In this document: positions 30,238 to 40,773 of the stretch, piece by piece
Numbering within the stretch: the first letter of the stretch is position 1
How the letters are laid out: the number at the start of each line of letters is the position of its first letter
Source: Pichia kudriavzevii
Taxonomy: Eukaryota; Ascomycota; Pichiomycetes; Pichiales; Pichiaceae
Assembly (NCBI RefSeq): GCF_003054445.1
Contig: NC_042509.1
Span: 930,001 to 994,000 of the forward strand
Length of the DNA stretch: 64,000 nt
Reading direction: 5' to 3'
The notes under the pieces: generated by a model
Seen by the model: only the letters and a program-made list of their open reading frames with translations
What the model was told of the DNA's origin: nothing
Databases searched by the model: none
Made by a program: the position numbers and the translations under genes

Positions 30238-33156
30238 TCAGGAATCGTCTCCCGCAATGTACTCCCGCCACTCTTGTGCTTCTTTCAAGACATTCCACTC
30301 CTCTCGTCTCACCATGCCCGACTTGTAGCAACTCAACATTTGCAAGCGTTCTCTAAATCGGCTGTGAAACAAAAACTCGTTAATGGTCGACTGCTCAATG
30401 GGCTTGAGCCTCTCCAAGAATAGTCTCTCAATGTTTTCCTGCTCCAAAAAACACCTCCACACATCCCGAAACGGTACGCTTTCTATAAACCCCTCAATAA
30501 ACTTACCATCGTTGATATTCGTGTCCCTGTCAGTATCACTCCAAAATATCGGCCGGCTAGCATTCAACCTCACTGGCTTCTTCCCATAGCTCGCATACAT
30601 GGTCGTACCTTTCCCCGTAGCATGGTTAAATGAGCTGTAGTCCTTCATTTCGTAGTCGGTACTTAATAACACATGGTTGAAGTTGATTTCCCTCAACTGT
30701 CTACACTCCATCAATACGTGCATCACATACCCAATGGGGACATCTCGATGGAAACAGTACTGCTTGAGCATATCGTTCATCCGTGGATGCGGCTTCTCAA
30801 AGGGAACAACCCGTGCACTAACAACCTCTACACTCTTGCCCCCAAATTTCACTCCAACGCTTCCCCTGTTCCCCCTTCTACGCATGGTGCCTTCCCTACC
30901 GCTGCATCCGCCTCCGACAACATTGACACTGCTTCTCCTGAATTCATCCTTTTGCTTTGTGCTCTTCTCCCTGCTGAATGACTTCTTCAACGCCTTGAAA
31001 AGCGAATTGTCTCCCCTGGATGACGAATCCTTGATCTTTGGTAACGAATTGGACCTCTTTCTAAGTGCTTTGCAATCTTGACTTCGTTTTTTCCCCTCTT
31101 TTTTGCCCTTGCCAGTAAGCAAAGAGAAGGACGACGACGATGAAGAGTTCGTCTTGTACCTCCTCATCTCAACTAAAGAGTTGAAGGAGTGGTTCCGACC
31201 GTCAATAAGTTCAAAATGGGGTCTCGGTAAACTGGAAATGGCACTCAAGGAGTTCGATCTACGGGTCCTCCAATCAATAGAGCCATTGTACTGTGGATTG
31301 TTCCTGTACTTCCAATCTCTCCAACCAGCATAAACTACTCTGCTTTTATCATTCAAAACATCCATGGCTGCAGTTGTGCCGTAGACTAACTTGTCCTGGT
31401 ACCGTGTTTTTTCAGCGGCTGTTAATGAAATGGGAGTGGTAATCATTGACAAATCAAAAACCTCAACGAGAGGGGGTAACTCATGGTTATTCATTATAGC
31501 ATGGACAAATTGTGCAAATCGGTATGAAGACGTGAACTTTGGGTACCTGTACAGATTCTGCTTGCTGTACTTATGAAACTCCTTGTTGACATACAAACAA
31601 TTGACTAAGTCCCTTTGATCTGTAACCATGCCAATAATTCGTTTGACAACATCAGAAGGTAGCTCCTTGAATTGCGTTGTTGACTTGTACTTATCAGGGC
31701 TTGCATGTGCAGCATTTTTAATCATCTTGCTTGTCCCTGATAGCAGTGATTTGATCTTACTTTCCTTCTTTTTCCTTAAGAGAGAATTATGCCCAATGGG
31801 GAATTCGTACTCCGCCACATTAATAACACGCCTGGTAATATAGTCGTACCCCCGATGAGGATTAATCAAAGAACGGTATGGCGGAATAAATACATTAACA
31901 GAAAGGTTGTTCTTCCTCTTCATAGGTGAGACTGGCCCACCGCTACCGCATGGAGAATTGAGGTTCCTTTTCAGTAGGGAGATGGCCGAACCACTCCTCT
32001 TATCTTCCTCTTTTAGTGAAGATGTGCTGCAGCTCTCGCTCTTTTCGATGAAAGGAGTATATGGCGGCGGATCCGAAGAATAAAGCGATGGAGAATCAAC
32101 TCTGCTTTCACTGGTGAGAATTGAACCTGTTTCCGCAACCGCCTGATTGTTTTCATGGGCAACTAATTGGTCTATTGAAAACTTGCCAGTAACATCATCC
32201 TGCAAAGAGCTTCTCGCATTCGAACAGAACGAACGCAAAGAAGGGTTGGACATGTTCCTAGAAGAACTGAATTTCATTTGTACTTTAGTAGGTGTAGTTG
32301 TTGTACATATTATCCCTGCCTGAACTTCATTGATTCTAAGATCAAAATTACTATTCTGACTTGTGAAAATAGAAAACGCATCATCCATCTCAAAGAAAGA
32401 CTTGAATCTCTCTTGTTCATTGCTATATTCGTCATCCGTCGATAGCTGTACGCTCAAAAAATCAATTGTGCTCGTTGCAACTGATCTGCTCCTATCCATT
32501 GAAGCCACATCATTGTTCAAAGGCTCCAAACGCTGTGGTTTGAATTCCAATCCACTTGTATTTAGATCTCCCTCATCACTTTTCGTACTTCCTGTACATT
32601 CGTCATTTGCATTAATACCTTCATTAGTTGAATTTCTCTTCCTTTTGGAGGGGTGGGGGTCTGAAACACTTTTATCCCCCTCATTGTCATCTGTATCCAT
32701 TTTCAACACAGTGTCGGGTTTTACTTCTATGCCCATATTTCTTGATGTTGGGATGCTTGCCCTACCGTGTTGCATTTGACTACAAATATTAGCTGATGCA
32801 TATAAATTTACATTGTTGTTGGCATTATCACTAACTTTATAATTTTCACTGTGGCATGATTCAGGAATGCCTGTGCCAAATTTGGCCAAGGCCAAAAACT
32901 TGTTTTCTCGTGGTGACACATCATTGAAACTCTTGGACATCTCTGCTTCATCCTCTCTGGCAAACTCGTGATGTAATAGATTGTGTTTGGAGTGTATACG
33001 GGGAGGACCCTTGATTGGCGTTGGCGAAGACAACGACAACTTCGACAAGGACGGCTCGGCATTGTTTCTGAAATGTGGAGTATTGAACATCTCACCGGAT
33101 TTCCCAACTGACGTATTCGGCGTTTGACGAGTTCCATTAACCCCTTGTTCCTCCAT
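30238..33156 (-). CDS. F-box protein, YDR306C-like
   Basis: 972 residues from the ATG at 33156 (the frame opens 11 codons earlier without ATG). About 490 residues of Ser-rich disorder come first. An F-box-type segment near 494-545 follows: FKELPSDVVKRIIGMVTDQ, then LVNCLYVNKEFHKYSKQNLY, which should bind Skp1. After it a leucine-rich-repeat-like part (VEVFDLSMITTPISL) is interrupted by a basic Ser/Arg insertion, then resumes (LREINFNHVLLSTDYEM). F-box proteins choose substrates for SCF ubiquitin ligases. The segment SSYRFAQFV after the F-box resembles the poorly studied S. cerevisiae YDR306C; the substrate is unknown. Confidence 0.72.
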   Translation of the reverse strand: MEEQGVNGTRQTPNTSVGKSGEMFNTPHFRNNAEPSLSKLSLSSPTPIKGPPRIHSKHNLLHHEFAREDEAEMSKSFNDVSPRENKFLALAKFGTGIPESCHSENYKVSDNANNNVNLYASANICSQMQHGRASIPTSRNMGIEVKPDTVLKMDTDDNEGDKSVSDPHPSKRKRNSTNEGINANDECTGSTKSDEGDLNTSGLEFKPQRLEPLNNDVASMDRSRSVATSTIDFLSVQLSTDDEYSNEQERFKSFFEMDDAFSIFTSQNSNFDLRINEVQAGIICTTTTPTKVQMKFSSSRNMSNPSLRSFCSNARSSLQDDVTGKFSIDQLVAHENNQAVAETGSILTSESRVDSPSLYSSDPPPYTPFIEKSESCSTSSLKEEDKRSGSAISLLKRNLNSPCGSGGPVSPMKRKNNLSVNVFIPPYRSLINPHRGYDYITRRVINVAEYEFPIGHNSLLRKKKESKIKSLLSGTSKMIKNAAHASPDKYKSTTQFKELPSDVVKRIIGMVTDQRDLVNCLYVNKEFHKYSKQNLYRYPKFTSSYRFAQFVHAIMNNHELPPLVEVFDLSMITTPISLTAAEKTRYQDKLVYGTTAAMDVLNDKSRVVYAGWRDWKYRNNPQYNGSIDWRTRRSNSLSAISSLPRPHFELIDGRNHSFNSLVEMRRYKTNSSSSSSFSLLTGKGKKEGKKRSQDCKALRKRSNSLPKIKDSSSRGDNSLFKALKKSFSREKSTKQKDEFRRSSVNVVGGGCSGREGTMRRRGNRGSVGVKFGGKSVEVVSARVVPFEKPHPRMNDMLKQYCFHRDVPIGYVMHVLMECRQLREINFNHVLLSTDYEMKDYSSFNHATGKGTTMYASYGKKPVRLNASRPIFWSDTDRDTNINDGKFIEGFIESVPFRDVWRCFLEQENIERLFLERLKPIEQSTINEFLFHSRFRERLQMLSCYKSGMVRREEWNVLKEAQEWREYIAGDDS

Positions 33157-33388
33157 ATTTATATCCACTATGATACGATTCACAAGCACCTCTCCCTTGT
33201 AGCTACAAGTACTTGACGCTGAAAAGACAGGGAAGTGTGTTTCTCTCTTGTATCTGAAAACTACAATGGGAAAGATCGGGGTTGTGCAGAATGCGCGGGA
33301 CTGATCCTTTATGGAGGGGTTTTTTCTGTTTTGCGTCTCCCGCTCTATTGTAACTAGCTATCAGTTATACTTTCTCTGGTGTTCCTTG

Positions 33389-34777
33389 CTATACAAGACC
33401 GGAAAAGTCTGCTACATTTTCCTCAATAAGTCCCAAACTCTGTTCGGAAAGGGACATCCACCTAACATGCTCACACTCCGGAAGCAAGCGTGTGCTTGCC
33501 ACAATATTGGCAACTTCCGCACTGGCCACAAGCATACAGATGGCATCGTATCCTCCAGCTCCCGGAACAACGCCGCCCAAAACACCCTTCACTTTGCACA
33601 CGGCATCTAGTATATTGCTCTGTTCATCTGGTTCTATGGACACGCCAGTCTCCAGTGTCATGATTTTCAGGTATTTGCGTATATCACTTAATGATTCAAT
33701 AACATTTTGTAAATATTCAACGTTATCACCTTCTAACTGTAAAATTTCATTGCTGTTGTAAAAGGAGAGATTCTTTATTAGAGTTTCATATTCCGTGAAG
33801 GATGAAGACGATAGCGCATTCAGCTCCAACAAGGCATTGGTTAGCTTCATATTGCTTTCGTTGAGGGCAGACCACACTTGCAGACATTTCTCGGGATTGG
33901 CTCTCTTCCACTCGAGAACCTTACTCACCATTTTGGGTGTCTCCGAACCCCCTTCAACGTCACCCATCAACAACCGGATTCCCCTAGGAAGCACGCATGG
34001 AGAATGCATAGTCTCCCAATCACTATTGTCGACAACCTTGATCAGAGAATCGACGTCTGAAGAGTCAATGACATTGGTAACCAACTTGGAATTGAATCTC
34101 CTATAAACAATAGACCCAAAAGTAGCACTGGCAACGTCAAATCCCGATCCAATTTTACCCTGGGCTTTACAATGGGCAATCTGGGCCAGATTATGTACTT
34201 TCTCCTTCCATAGTGCACCACTCAAATCAAACTCCTCCACAAGACACGACAGCAATGAAGCCGTCAATGATGTCACTAACCCTGCACTAGAGCCAAGGCC
34301 TGTCTTGTTCACCCCGGTAATTTCTTCACCATGATAGAGAAACGCATAACTACCATTATCAGAGGACTTCTTCACTGCACCTTTCTGAGAATGGTATTCT
34401 GGGTCTGAGAACATGGTAATTGTTATATCTTTTCCCTCCATTTTTGGATACTTCCCCAATGCGTAAGAGAACACTGTCAAAATAGTCGCCTCCACAAATG
34501 GATTTCGTCTTGCTTCAACCTCAAAAAGTTCTGCTGTAAGACCGTTGGTCTTGATCTTTTCAGGATCTATCTCATAGCTCCAGCAACCATTCTTGAACTG
34601 TGGGGAATTGACGGTTATTTTGAAAAAACCATCCTCGTCTCGTTTGAAGTTGCTCACCGCATGCATACGTGCACTTAATGCAACAACATAGGCAGCATAC
34701 TCTGGAAATAAAACCAAGTATCCACCGGCCAGGAATGCCTTGGCCGTACTACTAAATGCCCTTGCTTGTGATGCCAT
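33389..34777 (-). CDS. ERG8: Phosphomevalonate kinase
   Basis: 462 residues (S. cerevisiae 451). It phosphorylates mevalonate-5-phosphate in the mevalonate pathway that feeds sterols and isoprenoids. GHMP-kinase motifs are all visible: AFLAGGYLVL at the start, the ATP loop GLGSSAGLVTSLTASLL near residue 162, GKIGSGFDVASATFGS near 212, and the C-terminal GVVPGAGGYDAI near 408. The start ATG at 34777 matches the family N-terminus. It is divergent from the LPL1-like gene. Confidence 0.97.
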   Translation of the reverse strand: MASQARAFSSTAKAFLAGGYLVLFPEYAAYVVALSARMHAVSNFKRDEDGFFKITVNSPQFKNGCWSYEIDPEKIKTNGLTAELFEVEARRNPFVEATILTVFSYALGKYPKMEGKDITITMFSDPEYHSQKGAVKKSSDNGSYAFLYHGEEITGVNKTGLGSSAGLVTSLTASLLSCLVEEFDLSGALWKEKVHNLAQIAHCKAQGKIGSGFDVASATFGSIVYRRFNSKLVTNVIDSSDVDSLIKVVDNSDWETMHSPCVLPRGIRLLMGDVEGGSETPKMVSKVLEWKRANPEKCLQVWSALNESNMKLTNALLELNALSSSSFTEYETLIKNLSFYNSNEILQLEGDNVEYLQNVIESLSDIRKYLKIMTLETGVSIEPDEQSNILDAVCKVKGVLGGVVPGAGGYDAICMLVASAEVANIVASTRLLPECEHVRWMSLSEQSLGLIEENVADFSGLV

Positions 34778-35220
34778 TGCAGCTCCTTGGTTTGCATTTC
34801 ATTTGAAATATACTGTCCTACTTGTTAGTATACGCTGAGCCAGAAGTTTTTCACCTCTCTGCTGTTTTCTCTTGATGAAACTTTTTCTTTTCTTCTCAAA
34901 ACAGCAGACGAGAATAGTTAATGGTAAAGAAAAAAAAAATTGGCTACAAAAACAACGTGAAAAATAACCTCCATTTGAAGAAATAAAAACCTATTTTTCA
35001 TAATTCGGCTATTCTGTCTGCTCTCGCATCGGATAAGTCTCGGCTAACGATTTAACGGAGATGGATTTAAGGGCAATATGGAATTTGCTAAGTTAATCCC
35101 CATATCCGGATCCCCATACGTGTGTGATCCCACCCTTCCACCTCTTACCTTTAAACACTTTCTTCTTCTACACCTGAATAATTTTGTTTTGCAAGAGTCG
35201 TTTCGCTCACAAACCAGACA
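34778..35220. promoter_or_regulatory. ERG8/LPL1-like divergent promoter
   Basis: 443 bases, A-rich around 34920-34945. A GTTAGTA at 34823-34829 (TACTAAC on the ERG8 strand) looks like a branch point, but no donor site with the right sequence lies upstream, so no 5'-UTR intron is called. No clear sterol-response motif was found. Confidence 0.4.
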
Positions 35221-36732
35221 ATGACGGAAGCTGCTGATAGACATCACCTAATAGTGCTTGCCCATGGGTTATGGGGGTCTTGTACAAATTTGGCCAGAGT
35301 TGAATCAGTTATCCATCACACTCTCGGAAAATCCAATCTGTGTACTTTCCACACTTTTGCGCCTACTAGTTTTGCACACTTTAAGACTTATGACGGAATA
35401 GAAGCAATTGGCGAATATCTAATTGAAGAGTTATTCAAACATTTGGAAATACTACATGATGAACATGGGATTACTATAACTGAAATCAGCTTTATCGGAT
35501 ATTCGCTTGGTGGCTTGGTTGTTAGGTATGTCATTGGTGAGCTGTTTGGTGCAGGCATGTTCCAAACCATCAAGCCTGGCTTTTTTACAACGTTTGCAAC
35601 ACCACATTTGGGTGTAACTTTCTATGAAAATACGATCTTAAACTATCTAGGTTCTTATTTCCTCGGTAGAACCGGATATGATTTGTTTATCTCGGGCGGT
35701 AAAAAAGCGATTGTTTACAAGTTAAGCGATCCACAGGAAAAGTACTACAAAGGCTTGAAGTTGTTCAAAACTAAGATAACTATTGCCAACGTGAAGTTTG
35801 ATAGAACCGTTGGTTTCTACTCTGCCTTCATTTCTCAATATGATCCTTTTAAGGATTGGAATTCGATCGAACCTGAATATATACCAGGCTTGCCAACTGC
35901 TTTATTGACTAAAAGTGGTAGAACGATTGATTGCCTCATTGTAGATCTTAAGAAATCAAAGAGACTGGTTGATGGTGAAAAAAACTCCACCAAGGGACCT
36001 GCTTATAAACATGCAATGTTTTTGGTTGGCTGTATAGTAACGGTCCTATTCCCTATTATCCTGGGTGTTTCTACTTTTGCTACACTGAAAAGTCTTGCCA
36101 GAACCGCCCTGTTGCCAAAAACGGACGTTAAATCCTCCTGGAAATATTTATATGAGAGTATACATAAAGGCGAAGAGTTTGTCCATGACGAAGCTGAGAA
36201 TGTGAAGCTTTTGGACAACCAAGACGCTGAGTCTGATGATTATAATGAAGACGAAAATTTAAAAGAAAAACCAAAGGGAATTTCACACCTAACGAGATCT
36301 GTGGTTGAGAATGGTTTGAATTTCTTAAATGATGATTATGATGACCTTGCCTTAACTCCAGCTGTTTCCGGTGCTTCTTCCAAGGCAAATGTAAGGGAAA
36401 ACTACAAAATTGACCTTGATTTTGAATTGGATTATCAGTCTAAGAATAAAACTCTTGATAATCTGCTTAAGAACGTCTTACGTGGTGATCTATCCAACAT
36501 CCCGCTAACAGAGAAGCTATCTCCCCTACCTTTCGACTGCACGAGAAGGCAGATTTTGAATAACTTGAATACTTTGGACTGGATCAAAATTCCAGTGCTA
36601 CTCCAGAATTTGAACTCCCATCAATCTGTCGTTGGCAGAAGGGGGTTTGAAAGAACTCCTGACTGTATTCCCTTTTTGTTTTTATATTCATTTTTGATTG
36701 AGGAAAGCTTAACCCACTATGGCAAGCAATAA
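35221..36732 (+). CDS. LPL1: Lpl1-type serine lipase/phospholipase
   Basis: 503 residues. An alpha/beta hydrolase of the DUF676 group: LIVLAHGLWGS forms the oxyanion loop, FKTYDGIEAIGEYL follows, the nucleophile elbow is GYSLGG (Ser near residue 95), and FATPHLGV is typical of the family. One hydrophobic segment at about 264-288 (AMFLVGCIVTVLFPIILGV) could anchor it to a membrane. S. cerevisiae Lpl1 is a lipid-droplet phospholipase with the same FKT(F/Y)DGIE block; the Rog1 group is the alternative. The acidic region after the anchor (about 320-345) is disordered. Confidence 0.8.
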   Translation: MTEAADRHHLIVLAHGLWGSCTNLARVESVIHHTLGKSNLCTFHTFAPTSFAHFKTYDGIEAIGEYLIEELFKHLEILHDEHGITITEISFIGYSLGGLVVRYVIGELFGAGMFQTIKPGFFTTFATPHLGVTFYENTILNYLGSYFLGRTGYDLFISGGKKAIVYKLSDPQEKYYKGLKLFKTKITIANVKFDRTVGFYSAFISQYDPFKDWNSIEPEYIPGLPTALLTKSGRTIDCLIVDLKKSKRLVDGEKNSTKGPAYKHAMFLVGCIVTVLFPIILGVSTFATLKSLARTALLPKTDVKSSWKYLYESIHKGEEFVHDEAENVKLLDNQDAESDDYNEDENLKEKPKGISHLTRSVVENGLNFLNDDYDDLALTPAVSGASSKANVRENYKIDLDFELDYQSKNKTLDNLLKNVLRGDLSNIPLTEKLSPLPFDCTRRQILNNLNTLDWIKIPVLLQNLNSHQSVVGRRGFERTPDCIPFLFLYSFLIEESLTHYGKQ

Positions 36733-36979
36733 CCTTTGCATATCTGGTGAATTCATCAATTTTTATCTCTCCCTATACCCGTATCATATTCAAAGTGACT
36801 AAACCGCTTATGCACAAAATGGTTGACATTTCGCCAAAGTGATACCACATTACATTTTCATCATAATCTAGAAGTAAAAAAAATAATATTTAAAACATAT
36901 ATATATATATATATATATCAAAAACATGATTGTTCTAGGCACTAAGTCATTACTACATTTTACATGGCCGTATTTGCAA
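36733..36979. terminator. Convergent 3' region with (TA)n run
   Basis: Lies between the convergent lipase gene and ABP1. An uninterrupted AT dinucleotide run of about 24 bases sits at 36895-36918, a likely efficiency element for 3' end formation as well as a microsatellite. Confidence 0.45.
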
Positions 36980-38962
36980 TTACTGCAATTTAACATAGTT
37001 CGACGGGAATAATTTTCTCTCACCATTGAGAGAACCAAGCCACCAATCATCATCCACTTGATCAATATCAGTAATAATGTCACCCTCCTTAAAAGTTAAT
37101 TCGTTGTCTTCCGAAGCATCATAATCGAATTCTGCAATTGCAGAAGGTCCTTCAGACTTAACCGGTTCGGGCGGTGTTGGATCGTTTCTTGTAGGCAGTG
37201 CTGGGGAAGCCGACGTCTCAACAGTTGTTTCAATTTTCAATGAAACATATGATGCTGGGAATAATCCGGTTTCACCAGCAGCATTAGTACCTTGCCACCA
37301 ATCTTCATCAACAAATTCAATAGCAGTGATGGTTTCACCCTCGGCAAACCCAATTTCATTATCTTCATCCTTTTCATAATCGTATTCAGCAACTGCGACA
37401 TTGGATTTAGATTCCGAGGCTTTTGAAGCTTCTGGTTGAGCTCCTGGAGCTGACTCCGAAGCCGATGCAGCAGAAATAGCAGATGGCTCTGAAACGTCTC
37501 TTGGCGGCAATGGCACTGGATTCACATTTCCACTCTTCTCTTTAACTGGCTCTGGTTTATTTGTTTCTTCTTTTTCTTCTTCTTCTTCATCCCAGCCATC
37601 GTTATCTTCCTCCGCAGGTTGCTTCTCTTGAAATTTACTGAATGCGTCATTCCTTGCAGGTGGAGGTGGGAATGATGATGTTTCTTTTGCAGGTGGAGGT
37701 GGGAATGATGATGTTTCTCTTGCAGGTGGAGGTGGGAATGATGGTGTTTCTCTTGCAGGTGGAGGTGGGAATGATGAGGTTGGAGACTTTTTGGAATTCA
37801 CTTCTTCCTCCTCCTCCTCCTCCTTTTCAGCTTGTAGATGGATTTGTTCAAATTTCGCCTTGACATCATTAACAGAATGATCTTCCTTTTCCACATCACC
37901 TTCAACTTCGGCAGCATTGACTGGTTTGTCGTCTCTTTCAACTTCGACATACTGGCCTTTCTTTTCAGCCCATAATTGAGCTGGTGTTTTACCGTTGGAT
38001 GAAGCAAAATTTCTACTTGCACCGCCTACCAATATAGAAGAGTCCTTTGCTGGATTAGAACCAAATGTTGGAACTTTGGTACCAAATTCAGGCTTGACAA
38101 CTTCTTGGTTAAACCTCGATAAAACAGAATTGGATGGCTTCGGTTTTGGTAAAGAAGTCAAACCACCAGATGGATTGATTGAAATGGTAGCAGACTGTGG
38201 GAGCGGTGATACGGGTTTAGTTGGTTTGTCCTCCTCCTTTGCATGCACCTTATCATCAACAGGTAAGGAGGGCTTGCCACTTCTCAACGCATCAATGTCA
38301 ACTTTTGTTGGCTTGTATGCAGAAGGTAACGTCTCCAAAGGTTGCTTAGAAAAATCCCTCTCCTTTATTTCTTCTTCATCACCCCAACCATCTTCTTCAG
38401 CTTTTTTAGGTGGCAATGAAGGTTTTGGCTTGATAATAGATGGACTTGGTTTTGGTGTTGAAAGTTCAGGCGCAGAAAGGTTTGATGCTGGTTTAGGAGC
38501 TGGTTTGAATTTGGAACCAGTGGATGAAGATGGAGTTAAGCTTTGGATTGAGTATCTCGCACCAGACGCATTAGAAACGGTTTTCATAATGTCATCGACA
38601 TCTAAGTCATCACTATCTCTTGCTGTGATTTCAACGTGATAATGTAAAACTTTACCAACATTGGACAAATTAGTTGCAAATGAAACCTTCGATTTGATTG
38701 GAGCTGAATCAGGACACCAGCCTAACAAAACTAGCTTTTGGACATCAGAACCAAATGGATTGACCCTTAAAATACCAAATTGGACTGCTCCTTCTTCAAA
38801 TTCTGAAACAAAGTCCTTAATGTCACCATCGCCGAGTGTAGTTGGTTTCAGCGAAGAATCCTTGAGTGTTGTGTAGATAGCGTAAGAGCTCTCGCCACGA
38901 ACAACGCTGTCGTAGTTGCTCTTAATTTCCTTTGCGTGTGTAGATAGGTCTAGTTTTTCCAT
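36980..38962 (-). CDS. ABP1: Actin-binding protein Abp1 with two SH3 domains
   Basis: 660 residues. Abp1 binds F-actin and Arp2/3 at endocytic patches. Order: ADF/cofilin-homology domain (1-140), proline-rich and basic linker, acidic DGWGDEEE near residue 190 and DGWDEEEE near 456 (Arp2/3-binding type motifs), four tandem 11-residue SFPPPPARET units (about 392-435), then two SH3 domains at about 520-575 and 604-658, each with the ALYDY-like start, WW pair and SYV end. S. cerevisiae Abp1 has a single SH3. The start ATG at 38962 matches the domain start. Confidence 0.96.
   Translation of the reverse strand: MEKLDLSTHAKEIKSNYDSVVRGESSYAIYTTLKDSSLKPTTLGDGDIKDFVSEFEEGAVQFGILRVNPFGSDVQKLVLLGWCPDSAPIKSKVSFATNLSNVGKVLHYHVEITARDSDDLDVDDIMKTVSNASGARYSIQSLTPSSSTGSKFKPAPKPASNLSAPELSTPKPSPSIIKPKPSLPPKKAEEDGWGDEEEIKERDFSKQPLETLPSAYKPTKVDIDALRSGKPSLPVDDKVHAKEEDKPTKPVSPLPQSATISINPSGGLTSLPKPKPSNSVLSRFNQEVVKPEFGTKVPTFGSNPAKDSSILVGGASRNFASSNGKTPAQLWAEKKGQYVEVERDDKPVNAAEVEGDVEKEDHSVNDVKAKFEQIHLQAEKEEEEEEEVNSKKSPTSSFPPPPARETPSFPPPPARETSSFPPPPAKETSSFPPPPARNDAFSKFQEKQPAEEDNDGWDEEEEEKEETNKPEPVKEKSGNVNPVPLPPRDVSEPSAISAASASESAPGAQPEASKASESKSNVAVAEYDYEKDEDNEIGFAEGETITAIEFVDEDWWQGTNAAGETGLFPASYVSLKIETTVETSASPALPTRNDPTPPEPVKSEGPSAIAEFDYDASEDNELTFKEGDIITDIDQVDDDWWLGSLNGERKLFPSNYVKLQ
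37656..37787. repeat. 33-base tandem repeat, four copies, in ABP1
   Basis: Copies begin at 37656, 37689, 37722 and 37755 with exact 33-base spacing and few differences. They encode the proline-rich SFPPPPARET units, likely ligands for SH3 or EVH1 domains. Confidence 0.9.
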
Positions 38963-39231
38963 TGATGCAATTGTCTAAGGAGGCGGTTGTCTTGGACATT
39001 AGCAACCTAAGCCATTGTTGTTGATGTTGCCACCGCTTAACTCTCAAAGAAACTCATTTTCCGAGATTTGATGGCTCGCGGATTTTTATGTTGAATGTAT
39101 CGAGAAGCTCCAGATGTCAATTTTCTTTTAAAACTCACTAGAGATGTATCCGATCTGCATATTTGGGTTGGTTTCTACTAGCATTTTCAGTTCTCACAAA
39201 CTCAACAGTCCATTTAACCCTGAATTTTAAA

Positions 39232-40677
39232 ATGACAAGTCTGGAAAAGGTAGTGAGAAAAACACCTATATGGAGTGACCATCAAGACAAGACGTTTGAA
39301 AATCCAGCCAGAACGCGTAAATATTCATCCCAATTTAACTCATTATATACGTATCGTTCAAATGAACTCAAATCTAGGGTGTTGAAGTTGGCCAATCCAA
39401 AATGGAAAGATGTCGATGTTAATGGTGAAAAGCCTAAGTTCATTCCCAAAGTCTTGGATGTTCCTTTTCTTAAGCCTGTATATATAATTGGTACCACTTT
39501 GGCAGATATGAAATATAAACCCAATGTCTTAAAAGAAGTTGAGCTTAGTGTGCAGGGACATTTCCAAGAATTGAATCAAATAAAGGGGAATACAAAGACA
39601 CATAAAAGTGGGATAGAATCCATGAGAAGAGCTTCTTACAGTGATCCCAAAACCGATAAACTATGGCTGGAAGATGAAAGTGGGCGTATTCTTTTAACTG
39701 GCGACTTACTTAATGAGAAAATCATTGTCACCGGCTTGGTGATTGGTGTCTTGGGTATTGAAGTTGAGTCTGGGATTTTCCATGTTGTCGATATTGTTTA
39801 CCCAGAAGCTGCTGAACAGAAGCCCATTCCTGCTGCGTTGAACCAAGATGGTAAATTGCTTCTATGTAGCGGACTCAATATTAGTCACCAAAGCTCATTG
39901 GATAAGTACGAAATTCTGAAGAGCTGGATTTTTGGTGATTTGGGGGATCAGAGAGCACAAACAGTAAATGAGATGATACTCGTTGGTAATTCGGTTGACG
40001 TATCTCAAGTTGAACATAAGGCCAAAACCGGTAAGGATAAATATACCGATGATTATGGCGCCCAATTTAGTAAATTTTCAGTTGAATATTTGGATTCTTT
40101 CATTGATGAATTAACACATAGTGTGCCCGTATGCATTGTCCCTGGTCCTGGCGATATAGTTGAGTTAGGTTTACCAAAACCGCCATTGCACAAATCATTT
40201 TTTAATAAATCATCCCGAAAGGGCAATTTCAAAAGACTTACAGATCCTGTCTTCCATGAAGTCAATGGATTGAGAATACTAATATCTTCCGGTGAGACAA
40301 TTAATGATATCATGAAATATATCATTCCAAACATCAATGACAGTGAGGACATCATTGACGAATCAGTTTGCAATGATTCTAGGCTTCGAGTCATCGAGGA
40401 TTCTTTACTGTGGCAGATAGTTGCACCAACTGCCCCTGATACTCTATGTTGTTATCCATTTGAGGATAAAGACCCTTTCACTCTTGTTGAGACTCCACAT
40501 GTGTATATTGTGGGCAACCAACCCAAATTTGAAACATCGATGGTAGAACTAAAGCGGAAAAATGGGGATGTAATGCCTGTTCGGATCATCTCAGTACCAG
40601 CATTTGACGAATCACGTACTTGTGTTCTATTGGATTTAAAAACTCTTGCGTGTGAACTACTGAAGGTAGATATATAA
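39232..40677 (+). CDS. POL31: DNA polymerase delta small subunit
   Basis: 481 residues from the ATG at 39232 (upstream in-frame codons lack ATG); S. cerevisiae Pol31 is 487. It links Pol3 and Pol32 and is also shared with polymerase zeta. Visible: MKYKPNVLKEV, LEDESGRILLTGD of the OB fold, then the inactive phosphoesterase fold with GNSVD, PGPGD, and the conserved end IVAPTAPDTLCCYPFEDKDPF followed by PHVYIVGNQPKFET. Metal-binding histidines are absent, as in other B-subunits. It is divergent from ABP1. Confidence 0.96.
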   Translation: MTSLEKVVRKTPIWSDHQDKTFENPARTRKYSSQFNSLYTYRSNELKSRVLKLANPKWKDVDVNGEKPKFIPKVLDVPFLKPVYIIGTTLADMKYKPNVLKEVELSVQGHFQELNQIKGNTKTHKSGIESMRRASYSDPKTDKLWLEDESGRILLTGDLLNEKIIVTGLVIGVLGIEVESGIFHVVDIVYPEAAEQKPIPAALNQDGKLLLCSGLNISHQSSLDKYEILKSWIFGDLGDQRAQTVNEMILVGNSVDVSQVEHKAKTGKDKYTDDYGAQFSKFSVEYLDSFIDELTHSVPVCIVPGPGDIVELGLPKPPLHKSFFNKSSRKGNFKRLTDPVFHEVNGLRILISSGETINDIMKYIIPNINDSEDIIDESVCNDSRLRVIEDSLLWQIVAPTAPDTLCCYPFEDKDPFTLVETPHVYIVGNQPKFETSMVELKRKNGDVMPVRIISVPAFDESRTCVLLDLKTLACELLKVDI

Positions 40678-40773
40678 TCAAGTATTCAAGTTTATATACA
40701 CCGTCTAAACTGAATTGAAAGTTCCTTGATAGAGGTAACTTAATATTTACAAGACTAAACTAAGTGCAGAAGT

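Noticed and set aside
34823-34829. TACTAAC branch-point match upstream of ERG8
   Set aside because: No GTATGT-like donor upstream on that strand, and ERG8 already has a complete N-terminus with ATG.
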